Origin: Circinella minor
Taxonomy: Eukaryota; Mucoromycota; Mucoromycetes; Mucorales; Lichtheimiaceae
Direction: 5' to 3'
NCBI GenBank assembly: GCA_016758965.1
Contig: JAEPRB010000173.1
Coordinates: forward strand, 23,301 to 87,300
Length of the DNA stretch: 64,000 nt
Below the pieces are notes generated by a model. It ran no database searches. It saw nothing but the letters and a program-made list of their open reading frames with translations, and had not been told where the DNA came from. Both the position numbers and the translations under genes were made by a program. The number at the start of each line of letters is the position of its first letter. The first letter of the stretch is position 1. Positions 25,826 through 38,091 of the stretch are shown here, one piece after another.

Positions 25826-27128
25826 ATGGCCATACCCGAGCGATCAGCCCGAAGAGCAGTGGTTGTTGTCTTGGCAATCACCATCGCAACCACACTCATA
25901 TATATGACAGTACTTGCAGCTTCGAAACCTACATGGGTACCAGCTTCATCTCAAACTGTCCCGGCAGGTTATTTACATGAACAACAACATGCCTTCAATG
26001 CCACCGACAACATCATCAACAATTCAACTGACCCATGGGAATGTACTTGTTATTCATACGATTCCGATGAACCACTTGCCGAAAAGCCAGATTCAAAAGC
26101 AGATGCCGGTGGTGCCAAAGATCCCATCATTGTTCCTGAATCATTTGGTGATCCACCCGCTGAACTCATGAGCAAGATCAACAAAAACTTTGTTGAAGGG
26201 CGAGTACTTCTTATTGCTACAGCAAATTATGGTATGCGCGATTATACATATAATTGGATCGAATCACTAAAAAAAACAGGTGTAGATAAGTTTCTTGTGT
26301 TCTGTTTGGACGATAAACTTTATAAACACATGGTAAATGCTGGATATGAAGAAAATGCAGCTACGATCCCAGCAAGTTGGTTGGATCTCGACGTTGCTGC
26401 TGGTTTTGAAGATTATTTTTCACCCAAATATCGTATCATTACACACGCAAAGACGTTAGTTGTTCAACGACTATTATACCTTGACGTCACAGTCTTCTTT
26501 TCCGATGTCGACATTGTATTTTTACGACCACGTATGATTGAATTTGTAAAGACGTATATGGATATACGACCAGAAACACATGTCATTTTCCAACAAGAAG
26601 GTCTCGATACTCGACAAGTCAATTCCGGTTTTTATTTGATCAAACCAGAATATGACATGAAACGAATGCTTGCACAAACAATCTACCTTCAAGATTCAAC
26701 AGAAGGTCTGACACAACAAGGTGCTATGAATAGAGCATTGGATGATATGGTCAAGGACATTCGATCTTCCAGTGTTGTTCTTCTTGACGTTATGTTCTTT
26801 CCTAATGGTTTTGCTTATTTTGATAACAACTTGTCTAAATCACGAGGGGTTGAACCATATATTTTACATGCTAACTTCCGGGTAAGCAGCAGTAGTAATA
26901 GCCTATAACTGGCATTTTGTTTTGTAAACAATCTCCCTTTTTTTAATCGACTTTTCCTAATAATGACCCCCATTTTTTTTCTTTTAGGTTGCCGGTGACA
27001 AAAAGAAAGAACTAGTAAACCTTGGGATGTGGTATCTCGATGAAAAATGGCTCAAAAAAGTAGACGCTCAAGTCGAACAATCTTGGCAAGAGCAAGTGGA
27101 CACAATTACTCCAGGCAATAGTTCTTAA
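25826..27128 (+). CDS. Type II membrane nucleotide-sugar glycosyltransferase
   Basis: Predicted Golgi glycosyltransferase of the nucleotide-diphospho-sugar transferase family (GT77-like). Two exons, 25826-26881 and 26988-27128, encode 398 aa. A short cytoplasmic tail with basic residues (ERSARR) precedes one signal-anchor helix at about residues 11-31. A stem with NxT/S sequons (N58, N65) leads to the catalytic domain from about residue 105. Family features seen are LLIATANYGMRDYTYNWIES, the acceptor-side block FLVFCLDD, the DxD metal/nucleotide-sugar motif in FFSDVDIVFLRP (D227, D229), and the QVNSGFYLI and PYILHANFR blocks near the end. The donor sugar and acceptor cannot be read from sequence. 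Codons are richer in C/G at third positions than in neighbouring genes, suggesting good expression. The start is supported by the membrane anchor. Confidence 0.85.
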
Positions 27129-30100
27129 AACAATTCAGAAAAAAGATAATAATAATATAACAATATAATAATAACATAACCTTTCCATCTCTTTTTCTTG
27201 TATTATCAGTTTCCCGTACACACCCACACCCATATACATAATTATATATATACACACATTTTACTCTCTCTCTCTCTCTCTGTTTATTTTTTCTTTCGGG
27301 CTGGACCTTTTTTTCTTTATTTTTTTGCATATTAATACCAAATAGTCTATAATAACAACTGCGAAATCTTAATTAAACAAAATATATATGTATTTGCCTG
27401 GAAAAAAAGGGGTGCGAGGGGGGAGTTTTCTTTGTCGGAGAGTGATATCTGAATATCCGTTTTGCCATCAACAACAGGGCATTCCAAGAAAACATGTAAA
27501 AAAGCAACTGTATTATAGATTTAGAGTGTAACACGAGTTATAATCATGATGAAATATAAAATCTTTTGAGGTTTTATACTATACATAATTATATAATTAT
27601 TTTGATTTAAGGCTTCTACATTTATAATATAAATGTGATCTGCTGATTTTTGGGTATTTATAGAACGTCGACATTGAGAAAAACAGGAAGAAAAATAAGG
27701 AGGTTCTTCTTGCTTGTGCATAGTGGAGGAGAGAGTCAGTGCATTTTTTGCTTTTTTAAAATTGCAGAGAATAAAAGAAGAATCTCTGTTTTCCATGTGG
27801 CCACAGTTTGAAATTTACACTTTTTTTTTATCTTGTATACTCTATCATAAAAATCAGCGAACTTTTTTTTAACCCACCAAAAACTTCTATAAGGGATACT
27901 TAAGGGGGATTCTTCAAATCTTGTTGACTTTATTATTTCTTTGTTATTTGTATAGTTTCTCCTTTACCTTTGTATGTGTATAAAAAACTGAGTACAAAGA
28001 AATAAATTCGGTATAAATTTTACAATCACTTGATATGGCATTAACATATATGTATAAACATCAATGTTAATTCTAACGAAATATAAAATAGTGATTGGTT
28101 TTTTTAGAGCTATGAAGAGCAATGAGTGAAATAACTATCTTCGTTCAATAAAAGCTTATTGTAAAAACAGCCCTTCGTTATTTGAGTATGGTTATAATAT
28201 ATAGTTTGTTTTGCCACATCCTTCTTTTCTACTATACAAATGCCATGTATATTGATAATAATTCATCACATTTTCGTGTAATCCTGTTTTAGTCATAGTA
28301 ATGGTATACTACCATGATAGGTTATTCAATAATAAAAAGAAAGGCTTTCCAGGATTATATACTTTTATATACATCATATTATATGGCGATTTCATATAAT
28401 AAAAAACCGAGTTACAAGTTATTCTGGAATGGATCAAGTAATAAACAGGAATCAAACAATAGTTGAGTTACTATACTGGTACCCCCCCCTGGATAGTTTC
28501 CTATTTTTAAGCACTATACATATGCTTATTTCTAACCGTGAAATCAAATATAAGTCCAAATAAATCTACCAACTAAAATGTTTACATTGATCCCCCATGT
28601 GTTTCTAACCTCAAATCTTTTCAAAATCAGTTGTTTTGAATGATTTACGTACGTAATTATTTTTTGTATGTGCCGAACGAGACGTTAAAAGACTTATTTA
28701 AATGTCCTAGTCACAAAAACATACCAGAAGAAGGGGACTTGGTTCTTGGACATGATCGAGAATTAAAAATAAAAGTAAGATGCTTGGATAATACTATACA
28801 TATAAAATTTCATATATTACGATACGGTTATTCAACATCTTTTCAAAGATATTTGAAATGGTACTCTCATTATTATTGATTAGAAGTATAGATCATAAAT
28901 TAATTTGCAAACAATCTCATATGTGTGAACAAAACCATACGTAAATATATAAGAGAAAATTTGCGACGGAAAACAAAAAAAGAAATAATCACTAGGCTAT
29001 GTTAAATAGGTATAAGTGTTGCAAAACATAATCTTAAAAGTTTATCCAATGTTGCGCCACATCAAGCGTTTTATACCACACCTAAAAAAGGTAGTTCAAT
29101 GCAGGTCATAAATTATTTGGAAATGAAGGAGTTAAGACACATCGTTTTGTTCATGGATCGTCTCGTTACAAAGACCGGTGATGAGAAAAACATTGCCGAC
29201 AAACTCATCGATGTGGTTCTTGATCACCATAAATATTTTTGTAGGTACGTTGTTATATACCTAAGTTCAACATCGAGCATTGTGTTGATTCCCCATTCTC
29301 ACACTTGAGTTCATTCTTCGGACCCAAATCTTCCCCACCCCCCAAAAAAACACGAGCAGTAATAAAAAAAAATGGATAAGAGGTGAACAAGGGATGGACT
29401 CAAGTAATAATATTCACCAGCGGGCTAAATATATATCGATACAAGACTTTTTTTTATTCATTTTCAATAATCTATCATGGCTAGCGAGTATTTTCTATAT
29501 CGTACATTAATCCTCCATTTTGATAATGATTGTTCTACTCAAACTCATGAAGATTTTCAGCGTCAAAATCGCGTCAATCTGACAGTCCCTCCACCATCGC
29601 AGAAATCATAGAAAAATTTTGTACGTAGCTCTTTAAAACTACCACTAGGCATCTTTCAATTGGAAGAATTAGTTACTGACACTGTTACTATCTCGTGCAC
29701 GTTTTCTTTTTGGCATACCTTGAACCATAGTTATGTTTCTAAATTTATATCACACTAACTTAAAATGATATAAATAAAAACAAGGAGCGATAATGTTAAC
29801 ATGCCTTCATTACCTGCTTTCTTCTTTTTATCAAAATGTTTGCGCCACCCACATGCTGTTGGTCATTTTTTATGGTGATGTCTATTTAAAGAACGAGTAA
29901 TTATATCATTCATAAGTTTATATGTATCATCTCTTTTTTTCTATATTCCAGTTGTCATATTAGTACACGAGTAACAAAGCGGCTGCTCACTTCAAATAAA
30001 GAAAAAGGATTTTAGCATTTTATAGGTATTGTTTCATTCTATAACTTCCTTATAAACAGTAAATAACAAAAAAAAAATATTAATGGAAAATTTCTCGGAA

Positions 30101-31592
30101 GAAAAAAGAAGTAGTTCATGATTGACGGATAAAGAATAATGATATCATTAGCGACGAGTTGATAACCTGCGAGTTTATGTTCTATATATGGGGTCTACTA
30201 TTGTTTTCCAAATGGATGTGACACCTCTCTCTGTTTCCTTTTATGATTCAAAAAATAAATTAAAAATCCGGGCCAATGATATAAGTTCTGTATATCATTT
30301 TTATCACTAAAAAATGAAATATGATTTACAAAACAAAAAAACTGTTTCTTTTATTGACAAACTAAAATTGAATAAAACTACATTATTTATGATTTAATAG
30401 TTATTTATTTTTTAATAAGTTATTAACAACATTTTATTGACTTATTTAAATTTGATAATAGTTAATTGTTTATGCACGTAATTAAGATAGTTGCATGTTT
30501 TTTTTTAACAAAAAAAAATGTGTTACAACGGCATTCGATCAAAAAGCTTTATTTATTTTTAAAATCAGCGAGACATTAATATATTATGTTAATCAAAACA
30601 TTAGAAGATCTTTATGATAATAAGCTTTTATTTTATTTTATCATAGTTTAATAGAAAAATAAAGTATAGTAGCACTTTTTAATTTTGCATGACTTCTGTT
30701 ACTAGAAAAGTGCTTCTACCAAGGGAAAAAGTAACGTAGCATATTATATATAAGCTAAATAGTCTATTTTTGACAGCAGCAAAAAAAAACAAAAAACGAT
30801 CACTTCAACCAGATGGTCACCACAGAAGAGTAAAGAAAAAAGAATATATAATTATTTACTCAGCAAACAAAGGCACTATATTTTATCACGATGGTGATGA
30901 GAAGGATCGTATACAAAATCTCGAGTTTCCTTGCCTGTAATTGAAAAATAAAATAAGAAAAAGATAAATATAGCATTTGATGGCCCGTGAATAATTTTTT
31001 ATTTTACTGGCAAAAAGAATCTGGAAGACACGATTGATTGATTGATTTTTTAAACATTTCTTTTTTACTTGTTTATCTCATTTTTCACTCCTGCATCAAT
31101 TAAAATATACAAAAGAAAAATTATATGTTATCGTGCTATAACAACAACGACAAGATCATAAATATTAATAAATTGATTATAATTATAATAATAAAGAAGC
31201 TATTTGCGGAGAGAGAGACATTGAAATGAGATAAAAATAAAAATCGGTTTAGTGTAACTCAAATTAGTGAAGAAAAAACTCCGTTCCGTGGAATAACTTT
31301 TTTTGGGATGAGGGGAACTTTTTTTTTTTGTTGACAGAATAAGGAATCACACTCATAAACTTATTACACGCACGCACACACTGCAAGGCACAATAAGAAA
31401 AAAGACACGCATATTAGAGAGAGAGAATAATCTAAAAAACTCATATAACTTTAAATAAAGGTTCTGGCCTCTTTTTTTTTTCTACTTCTTTTCTTCTTTC
31501 TTTACTTCCATCACTTTTTTTTTTTTTAAAAAAAAATCAACACCACCCACATCATCTTTCCTTGAGCAAGCACATATAAACTTATATTCAAT
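27129..31592. other. Gene-poor interval with unassigned exon-like frames
   Basis: This is 4.5 kb between the glycosyltransferase and UAP1 genes. It contains the 3' UTR with a (CT)n tract near 27270, AT-rich DNA, and the exon-like frames listed separately at 28640-29308. A small frame at 29477-29611 (44 codons, beginning MASEYFLYRTLIL) is unsupported. The final 300 bases contain CA and GA microsatellites and T-runs before the UAP1 start. Confidence 0.45.
28640..29308 (+). pseudogene. Unrecognised exon-like frames, possible relic gene
   Basis: Two plus-strand open segments have protein-like composition unlike the surrounding AT-rich DNA. The first (28640-28879) reads PNETLKDLFKCPSHKNIPEE and continues with about 45 more residues. 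The second opens near 29008 and reads SNVAPHQAFYTTPKK, then ELRHIVLFMDRLVTKTGDEK and KLIDVVLDHHKYFC. It runs into a donor-like TGTAG/GTACGT at about 29245-29253. They do not join in one frame with an obvious intron. I do not recognise either one. They may be a rapidly evolving gene, a domesticated fragment or a decayed coding region. Confidence 0.3.
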
Positions 31593-33372
31593 ATGACCGT
31601 TAGTGACATTCATGAATCCGAAATTCAAGCCTTGAGAGTTCGTTATGAACAAGCTGGTCAAGGTCACGTTTTCCAATTCTTTGACCAATTGGCTCCTACT
31701 GAACAACGCGAATTATACGATCAGTTAGCTGCACTTGATGTTGAACGTGTCAACCAAATCTATACCAAGGCTATTGAAGGTGCTGAAGCTGACAAGCAAA
31801 ATCAAGAAGCATCTGTTGAACAATTGCCTGACGACGTGTTTGATTCCGTCATCAAGGCTTCCCCAGAAACTGTTAAGGAATGGGAAACTTTGGGCCTTAA
31901 ACAAATTGCACAAGGTAAAGTAGCTGTCATTTTAATGGCAGGTGGTCAAGGTACTCGCTTGGGTTCCAGTGCTCCCAAGGGTTGTTATGACATCAAGTTA
32001 CCATCTGGTAAAAGCTTGTTCCAACTTCAAGCAGAACGTATTTTACGTCTTCAAGATATTGCACGTCAATATAAGAAACCTAGTGACCAAACTGAAAGTA
32101 TCATTCCTTGGTATATCATGACATCTGGTCCAACCCATGCAAATACTTATAACTTTTTCAAGGAAAATAACTTTTTCGGTCTTAAGGAAGAAAACGTCAT
32201 CTTTTTCCAACAAGGTAAATAAAGCAATTAAAAAAAAAAATAGGAGGGAGGGAAAAAAAAGGGGGGGAGGGATTACGTATATTATGACTATTACGTTATT
32301 TTATGTATGTACATAAAGATAACTCACATAAAAAATATTCAATCCATATTATCATTATTATACAGGTACTTTACCTTGTTTGACCTTTGAAGGAAAGATT
32401 ATTTTGGAATCTAAGGGCAAGGTGAGTTTCTTTCTTTTTTTTTTGTTTGTTTATATGTATATATATAGTGTGGCAAAAGCTAGAAAAAAAACGGGAAAAC
32501 TAAATGCAAGGGATTACGTGTATGCGGGATATGTTTATTAGGTTGCTATTGCCCCCGACGGTAACGGTGGTATCTATGCTGCTGTCCAAAACACTGGTGT
32601 CATTCAGTCACTCAAAGAACGTGGCATCTTATACTCCCACTGCTACTGTGTTGACAACTGTTTGGCCCGTGTTGCTGACCCTGCATTCATTGGTTACTCT
32701 GTTTCCAAGAACACTGATTGTGGTGTCAAGGTAGCCGTCAAAACTTCCCCTGAAGAACCTGTAGGTGTTGTTTGCCTTCGTAACGGTCGTTATGGTGTTG
32801 TTGAATACTCAGAAATTTCTCAAGAAGTTTCCGAGAAACGCCGTGAAGATGGTTCTTTAGCCTTTGGTGCAGCCAACATTGCCAATCATTTCTTCTCTAC
32901 TGAATTTTTGGAACGTGTGCCATCCTTTGCTTCCGAATTGGAATATCATATTGCCAAGAAGAAGATCAAACATGTCGATTTGGAGACAGGTGAACAAATT
33001 ACTCCCAAGGCTAACAGTGGTATGAAACTCGAATGCTTTGTCTTTGATGTCTTCCCCTATGCAAACAAATTTTCTGTCCTTGAAGTCGACCGTAAGGATG
33101 AATTCTCTCCATTAAAGAATGCTCCAGGTGCTGGTGCAGATTGCCCTGAAACTTCCCGACGTGATATCATTGCTCAACATATTCGCTTCATTGAAGCTGC
33201 TGGTGGTAAAGTTGTTGGTGAAAACGTAGATGACTGTGAAAAGGTCGAATTTGAAATTTCTTCTTGGGTTTCTTATTCTGGTGAAGGTTTACGTGATATT
33301 GTTGATGGTAAGACCATCCAAGTACCTGCCATCATTGAAACAAGAGAAGATTTAATTAATGCTTGCAAATAA
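31593..33372 (+). CDS. UAP1: UDP-N-acetylglucosamine pyrophosphorylase
   Basis: Cytosolic enzyme forming UDP-GlcNAc from GlcNAc-1-phosphate and UTP, the precursor for chitin, N-glycans and GPI anchors (yeast Qri1/Uap1). Three exons, 31593-32214, 32366-32421 and 32542-33372, encode 502 aa, close to the usual 480-520. The nucleotide-binding signature LMAGGQGTRLG (residues 114-124) is followed by SSAPKGCYDIKLPSGKSLFQ. Other family blocks are PWYIMTSGPTH, ENVIFFQQGTLPC, APDGNGGIYAA, HCYCVDNCLARVADP and LECFVFDVFPY. The ATG at 31593 gives the expected helical N-terminus. The gene has the most C-ending, biased codons in the window, typical of a highly expressed housekeeping enzyme. It lies downstream of a CA/GA-rich leader. 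Confidence 0.97.
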
Positions 33373-33953
33373 AGAGGATGAGAAAGGATTACAGCTTTTT
33401 CTTATACCCCCCTGAAAAAAAGCAAAAAGAGTTACATCTTTTTCCCTCATATATATAAAAACAACATCTTTCTTTTTCTCATACAACAAACAATAGCATC
33501 TTATTTCACTCTCTTTCCCTCTCTTTATATTTCCCGTATTCTTTAAACTCATTTTTATAACCGTGCTTTTTTTTCTGTCTTTTCTGTTCCTTTTTTTTTC
33601 CATTCTTCTCTTCGTTTACGTATACTTTTCGTAGTAGAATTGTTTTGATACCTTTGTTTCACCCCCTTCTGAAAATATAAAGATTTTGTTTCAACAAGAT
33701 TATTCAAATATTAACAAATATATTGTTATCAAGTTACAAATTTTTATAATTGTTTGTATCAAAGTTTTTCTTTTATGTATCTTTTTTGTTTATTTGCAAT
33801 TAGGATACATATAACACATTTGTTTTCCGAACAAATTACACGTGGTATCATGTTTTTTTCAATCATTCTACTAGCGTACTTTTACATCTGCGGAATTAAA
33901 GCAGGCAATTACCAGCTGATGAAGAGGTCTATTTAATGACAGCAACTAAAAGT

Positions 33954-34030
33954 CGTGCCATCCTGCGTCGTGCCATTTCTCCAAGATTGTGTTTAATTGG
34001 ACTCCGATGTGTTCGGTCGTGTCGTGCCAT
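33954..34030 (+). repeat. Short dispersed repeat CGTGCCAT x3
   Basis: The octamer CGTGCCAT occurs at about 33954-33961, 33969-33976 and 34023-34030 in an otherwise AT-rich region. The first two are in tandem with a 15-bp period. No function is assigned. Confidence 0.6.
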
Positions 34031-35572
34031 TGATCCTGCTTTACTATCCTGCCGTCATGTATGTTTTAAATTTACCACATTACAGATCATAAAAAAGACT
34101 TTAAACATGTACTAGTACGGCCTTTAATAACTCTTGATACTTGATAATATAATATAAGAATTTCATAGTAATAATATTAAATACGTACAGTATATAGTGA
34201 CATTATTCTTATTTGCCAGCAAGCTAATTATGAATATTATCAACATGGTCAGTAAATTTACAAAATACTCGATTATTAAATTATTACAACAGAATAAAAA
34301 AAAAATTGCTTGAGCCTTCTCGTTCCCATTATCAAGTTTTATTATATACTGTACTTTTATAAATATATGAACTGCTACGTCATGTTGGGTCACAATAATT
34401 ATAATTATAGATAAAGAAATTTGGGGCGTCAAATTTTATAGCATGATAATTTTTATCCATAAAACCGGTTCACAAAAAAAAAAAAGAATATAGCTGTTAA
34501 TGCAAAACTCATTGTTATTCTTCTCATTTTTCTATTATTCAACAAACTTCTCCCTCATCTACGTATCCTTGAACCTCTCCTACTTTCCCTCATAAAAATG
34601 TGATTTAACAATATATTGTTTGTTCCGTATCTTGTCACGAATATAGACAAGATTGATTATAATATAACTTTTTCTTTCTTTCAAACATTTTGTTTCAATG
34701 ATAGAAGTAATAAAAAAAAGGAAACGTTTTCGATGGTAAAAGCCTTTGTTCATAGTAATAATGTGAGCTTCTTAAATAAAATACTGCAACACGTTTTTTT
34801 TTTGTTATGTAAAGCGGCTGATATACTTATAATTCTTTTATTAATAGTCTTTTTTTTAATTCTGCCACACAAGGTGAGCAATGAGCTTATCAGAGACTAC
34901 TTGTAGTACCAGCAATATTATTATTTTCATGTTTATCCATGAATTGATTTGACGTACCTAGTTGAAGAAAAAAAAACCAAAATCATTATGATACTTAGAC
35001 TGAGTGCAGCTGGTTACTTTCTGTAACTTTCTTCTAAGCGAGTTGTTGGATTTGTTTATTAGTTCAAGAATTAATCCCGTTTATTGGTTGTCGTCCAATA
35101 ATAGACCACTTTATTCTTAATGTACTCCACGACAGTTTACACTACAGCCAGCATTCTCAATGTTATTAGCAGATACGTTGACACAATTAACATTCTTAGC
35201 GACACTTAACTTTCTTAAGTTAATTTTACGAAAATACTACTGATGATATTAACAATAATTTTTTTTTCATCTCCTTCTGCTTACATATCATGTTTATTGA
35301 ATCATTTGAGTTCTCAGAACATTATTTTTTGGAACTTATCGTAAACCTTTACGGTTTTTCAACTCCATGACCAATGCTGCTGCATCAATTTCATCTCTTC
35401 ACACTAGGTCAGCTTCATCTATCTTATTCATGATTGTGCCGTTATTTTTAGATTACGACAAGAGAAATCAGAATACTCCTTATGACATTAATGAACACGC
35501 TCTCAACAAATTACATATCGAGGTACTATGGACTTTTTAACGAAAATACAAAAAAAAAATTGCTCAAATTGA

Positions 35573-35830
35573 AACAATCTGTTTCAAAAATCTAAGAATT
35601 TTGCCTACCAAGGCATTCAAAATTTTGGAACAAATACATTACGATACGGAGGTTCCATATCACCCATTGTTCACACATCTCAGTATATAGCAAGAACACA
35701 ACATTTACTTGAGCAAGATATCACTCAACAGAATACTAAGAAATTGATTATTGATGGACACGATAAAAAATGGTACAATAAATCAAGCTGTATGAAATAT
35801 CTTTTAAAAGCTGAATTTCATTTTCGATAA
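35573..35830 (+). pseudogene. Unrecognised coding relic (about 85 codons)
   Basis: This open segment ends at a TAA and reads KNFAYQGIQNFGTNTLRYGG, then SPIVHTSQYIARTQHLLEQD, then KKLIIDGHDKKWYNK. Its composition is protein-like and the frame is blocked by a stop just upstream at about 35570. No start codon or splice site is convincing and no family was recognised, so it is probably a decayed fragment. Confidence 0.35.
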
Positions 35831-35950
35831 GCCATTTGCGTCGAAGATGATTTAAAAATATAACACTCGTTTATTTATTAGGTAAAATTAACTACTTTAA
35901 CATCCATTACATGTATTTTTTTTATTTTATTTTTTCACCATGGGAAAGAA

Positions 35951-35995
35951 CCAGAACATCCAGAACATTCAGAACATTCAGAACGTTACACCAGA
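35951..35995 (+). repeat. 10-bp tandem repeat CAGAACATTC
   Basis: About four to five imperfect copies of CAGAACATYC lie in tandem, followed by diverged copies to about 36020. This is a small minisatellite directly downstream of the 35573-35830 relic. Confidence 0.75.
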
Positions 35996-36109
35996 ACATA
36001 CAGAGCAATCAGAACCAAATTTCGAACATAAATTTCCATATTTGAACAACAGTGAATGAAACTGAATAAAAATATATTTTGTTTTGTGAAAAATAAAAAA
36101 GTTGTCTAA

Positions 36110-36460
36110 ATCATCCCAATTTCTCCAACACGAATCTCTCCTGGAATCATATCCGGATAAATCATATATTGTCTATCTTCGACCAGCGAAGATTTCAACA
36201 TCCCTGCATAGTCTTTGATATTATCGACATGCGTAATTATAATCTTATCAGCAACATTTTGGAATTATCTTCCATATGCTACACTGATTCTCTTCCGTTA
36301 TATTTTCTTCTCTTCCCATTTTGAATCTTTCTCATTGCTGTACGTATCACTGCAAATGATCACATTTACTCTTCTATCCATCCATCATTCTATTGCTCTC
36401 TTTGTATATTATAAATGTTCTTTGACAATGTTGAACTCCACGAAGTATTTCGAGTAAACA
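36110..36460 (-). pseudogene. Unrecognised broken frame
   Basis: On the minus strand two consecutive open segments look coding-like but lie in different frames. The upstream one reads RVNVIICSDTYSNEKDSKWE, then stops. The downstream one reads DKIIITHVDNIKDYAGMLKS and ends PGEIRVGEIGMI before a TAG near 36107. The frame break between them suggests a decayed gene. No homologue is recognised. Confidence 0.35.
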
Positions 36461-37747
36461 TACCAATAGAAAAATAAAAATAAAATATTTTACAAGAGGT
36501 TGCTATAGTAAAAAGCGAGAAGTACAATTGTGCTATTACTAGCGGACTGTAAGAGTATAGGTATGTTAGATCGGTAATCCTCGCTGATACTTAAATTCAT
36601 ACATTGGCCAAGTTAAGTTTCCATGGATGACTCAGTGTGTAAATATGAAATAGATCAATATATTTTACTACTTATAATTTTGTCAAATCGACTTTTTATA
36701 GATTATGTAATATAAATGAAAGAATTAAGGATACGCAATAGAGAAGAGAAAGAAAAAAAAATGATTAGCTGACATGACAATAATGTATATAAATTTCAGA
36801 TGAGTGGGATATCATACGTAGCTAGAATTTTCAAAACGATTAGAGTCAAATGGTTCAGTACGTATACATGAAGTTATTTTATTCGTATTTTTCTGTTAAA
36901 AGTATAATGATTTGATAACACTTGTTTTGTTTGTACGTAATACGTAATAATAAAACTATGTCCTCTCAGTTGTAAGATTAAAGTAAAGTACAGTATTTGT
37001 CACGTCATGCATCCTTTTTGTTCCCTTCTGTTTTGGAATAATAATAATTTTTTTTTATTATTTACTTATTATATTTGTTACCTATTTATTTTGCTCCGTT
37101 ATTCCTTTAACGAGAAAAAAAGGGCAAAATAAAAGGAAAATCAAAGAAAGAAAAAAAAAGCTCAAAAGAACGCTCTTTATGTTCCCCATGAATATTTAAC
37201 GTGCAATGGGAAAAAAAGGAGTAAAAAATCTCACAGACACAATGAGGAAAAAAAAAAAAATTAAAAAAAGTTACCCCTTTTTATAACTTTTTTTTCCGTG
37301 ACCGTTATCAAAATTTTGAATTTCCGTAGTGATTGACTTGTTTTTAAATACAGAAAAAAAGGGAGGGCATGTGATGTTGCCCAGTAACAAGTTTTACATG
37401 AATAAATAAAAAAAAATTCATAAAGGGGATGATAAAAAAAAAACTGGTCAAATGATTAAAGAAGTATCAAATCGTCTATGCCGATCCCAAATAATTAAAC
37501 TTCCTTGTCACCAATTATTTCACAGCCAACTCCGAAAAAGCACAGACCTCCTTAGAATCATCAACATCTTTTTTTTTTTTTTGTGAACAAGAGAACAAAG
37601 ATATTCTAGCTTAAAGAAAAAAATATATATTGTTTTTTTCTAATGATTCGCGACCGAATTATTTTTTATGTACTTAGTAAAATACCAGTTGTTCGATAAA
37701 CCGGTATCCCGTGAACTTGTTCAAATATTTACCGGATTTATAATAAT

Positions 37748-37749
<2 letters not shown>

Positions 37750-37781
<32 letters not shown>
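37750..37781 (+). repeat. Poly-T run
   Basis: An uninterrupted run of about 32 T. Runs of this length are prone to assembly error. Confidence 0.8.
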
Positions 37782-37782
<1 letters not shown>

Positions 37783-37821
37783 CAATTCTAACTCTTAATT
37801 AGTAAAATCAATAATACAAGC

Positions 37822-38091
37822 TTATTTAAACATTATCTCTGCTTTTTTCTTTGCTTCCAATCGATTAGTTAATTCGTTCACACAGTAAATAAAAATGTCT
37901 ATTTCATCCTTGTCGTCAAGAGAAAACGTGTCAATAAATTGTTGATAACAATGTCTTGTTTTCCCCAATTTCACAGACAGATACTTTTTTTTTTCTTCCT
38001 CGTCCTCTACTTCCTCAACTTCTTTGTGTAATAGCTCAGCATTATAAAATGTGTAATTGTGATGCTGTTGATACAATTTATTACTACGCAT
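37822..38091 (-). CDS. Hypothetical 89-aa protein
   Basis: The frame runs from an ATG at 38091 to a stop at 37822. It is rich in charged residues, with an acidic block (HKEVEEVEDEEEKKKYLSVK) followed by a helix-prone C-terminal half containing CYQQFIDTFSLDDKDEIDIF and NRLEAKKKAEIMF. The composition differs from random AT-rich frames here. No family, intron or conserved neighbour was recognised, so it could be a small gene, a last exon, or chance. Confidence 0.35.
   Translation of the reverse strand: MRSNKLYQQHHNYTFYNAELLHKEVEEVEDEEEKKKYLSVKLGKTRHCYQQFIDTFSLDDKDEIDIFIYCVNELTNRLEAKKKAEIMFK

Noticed and set aside
36215..36457. Plus-strand frame of 80 codons beginning MILSTCVIIILSA
   Set aside because: It is opposite the more protein-like minus-strand relic and is hydrophobic only because of T-rich codons.
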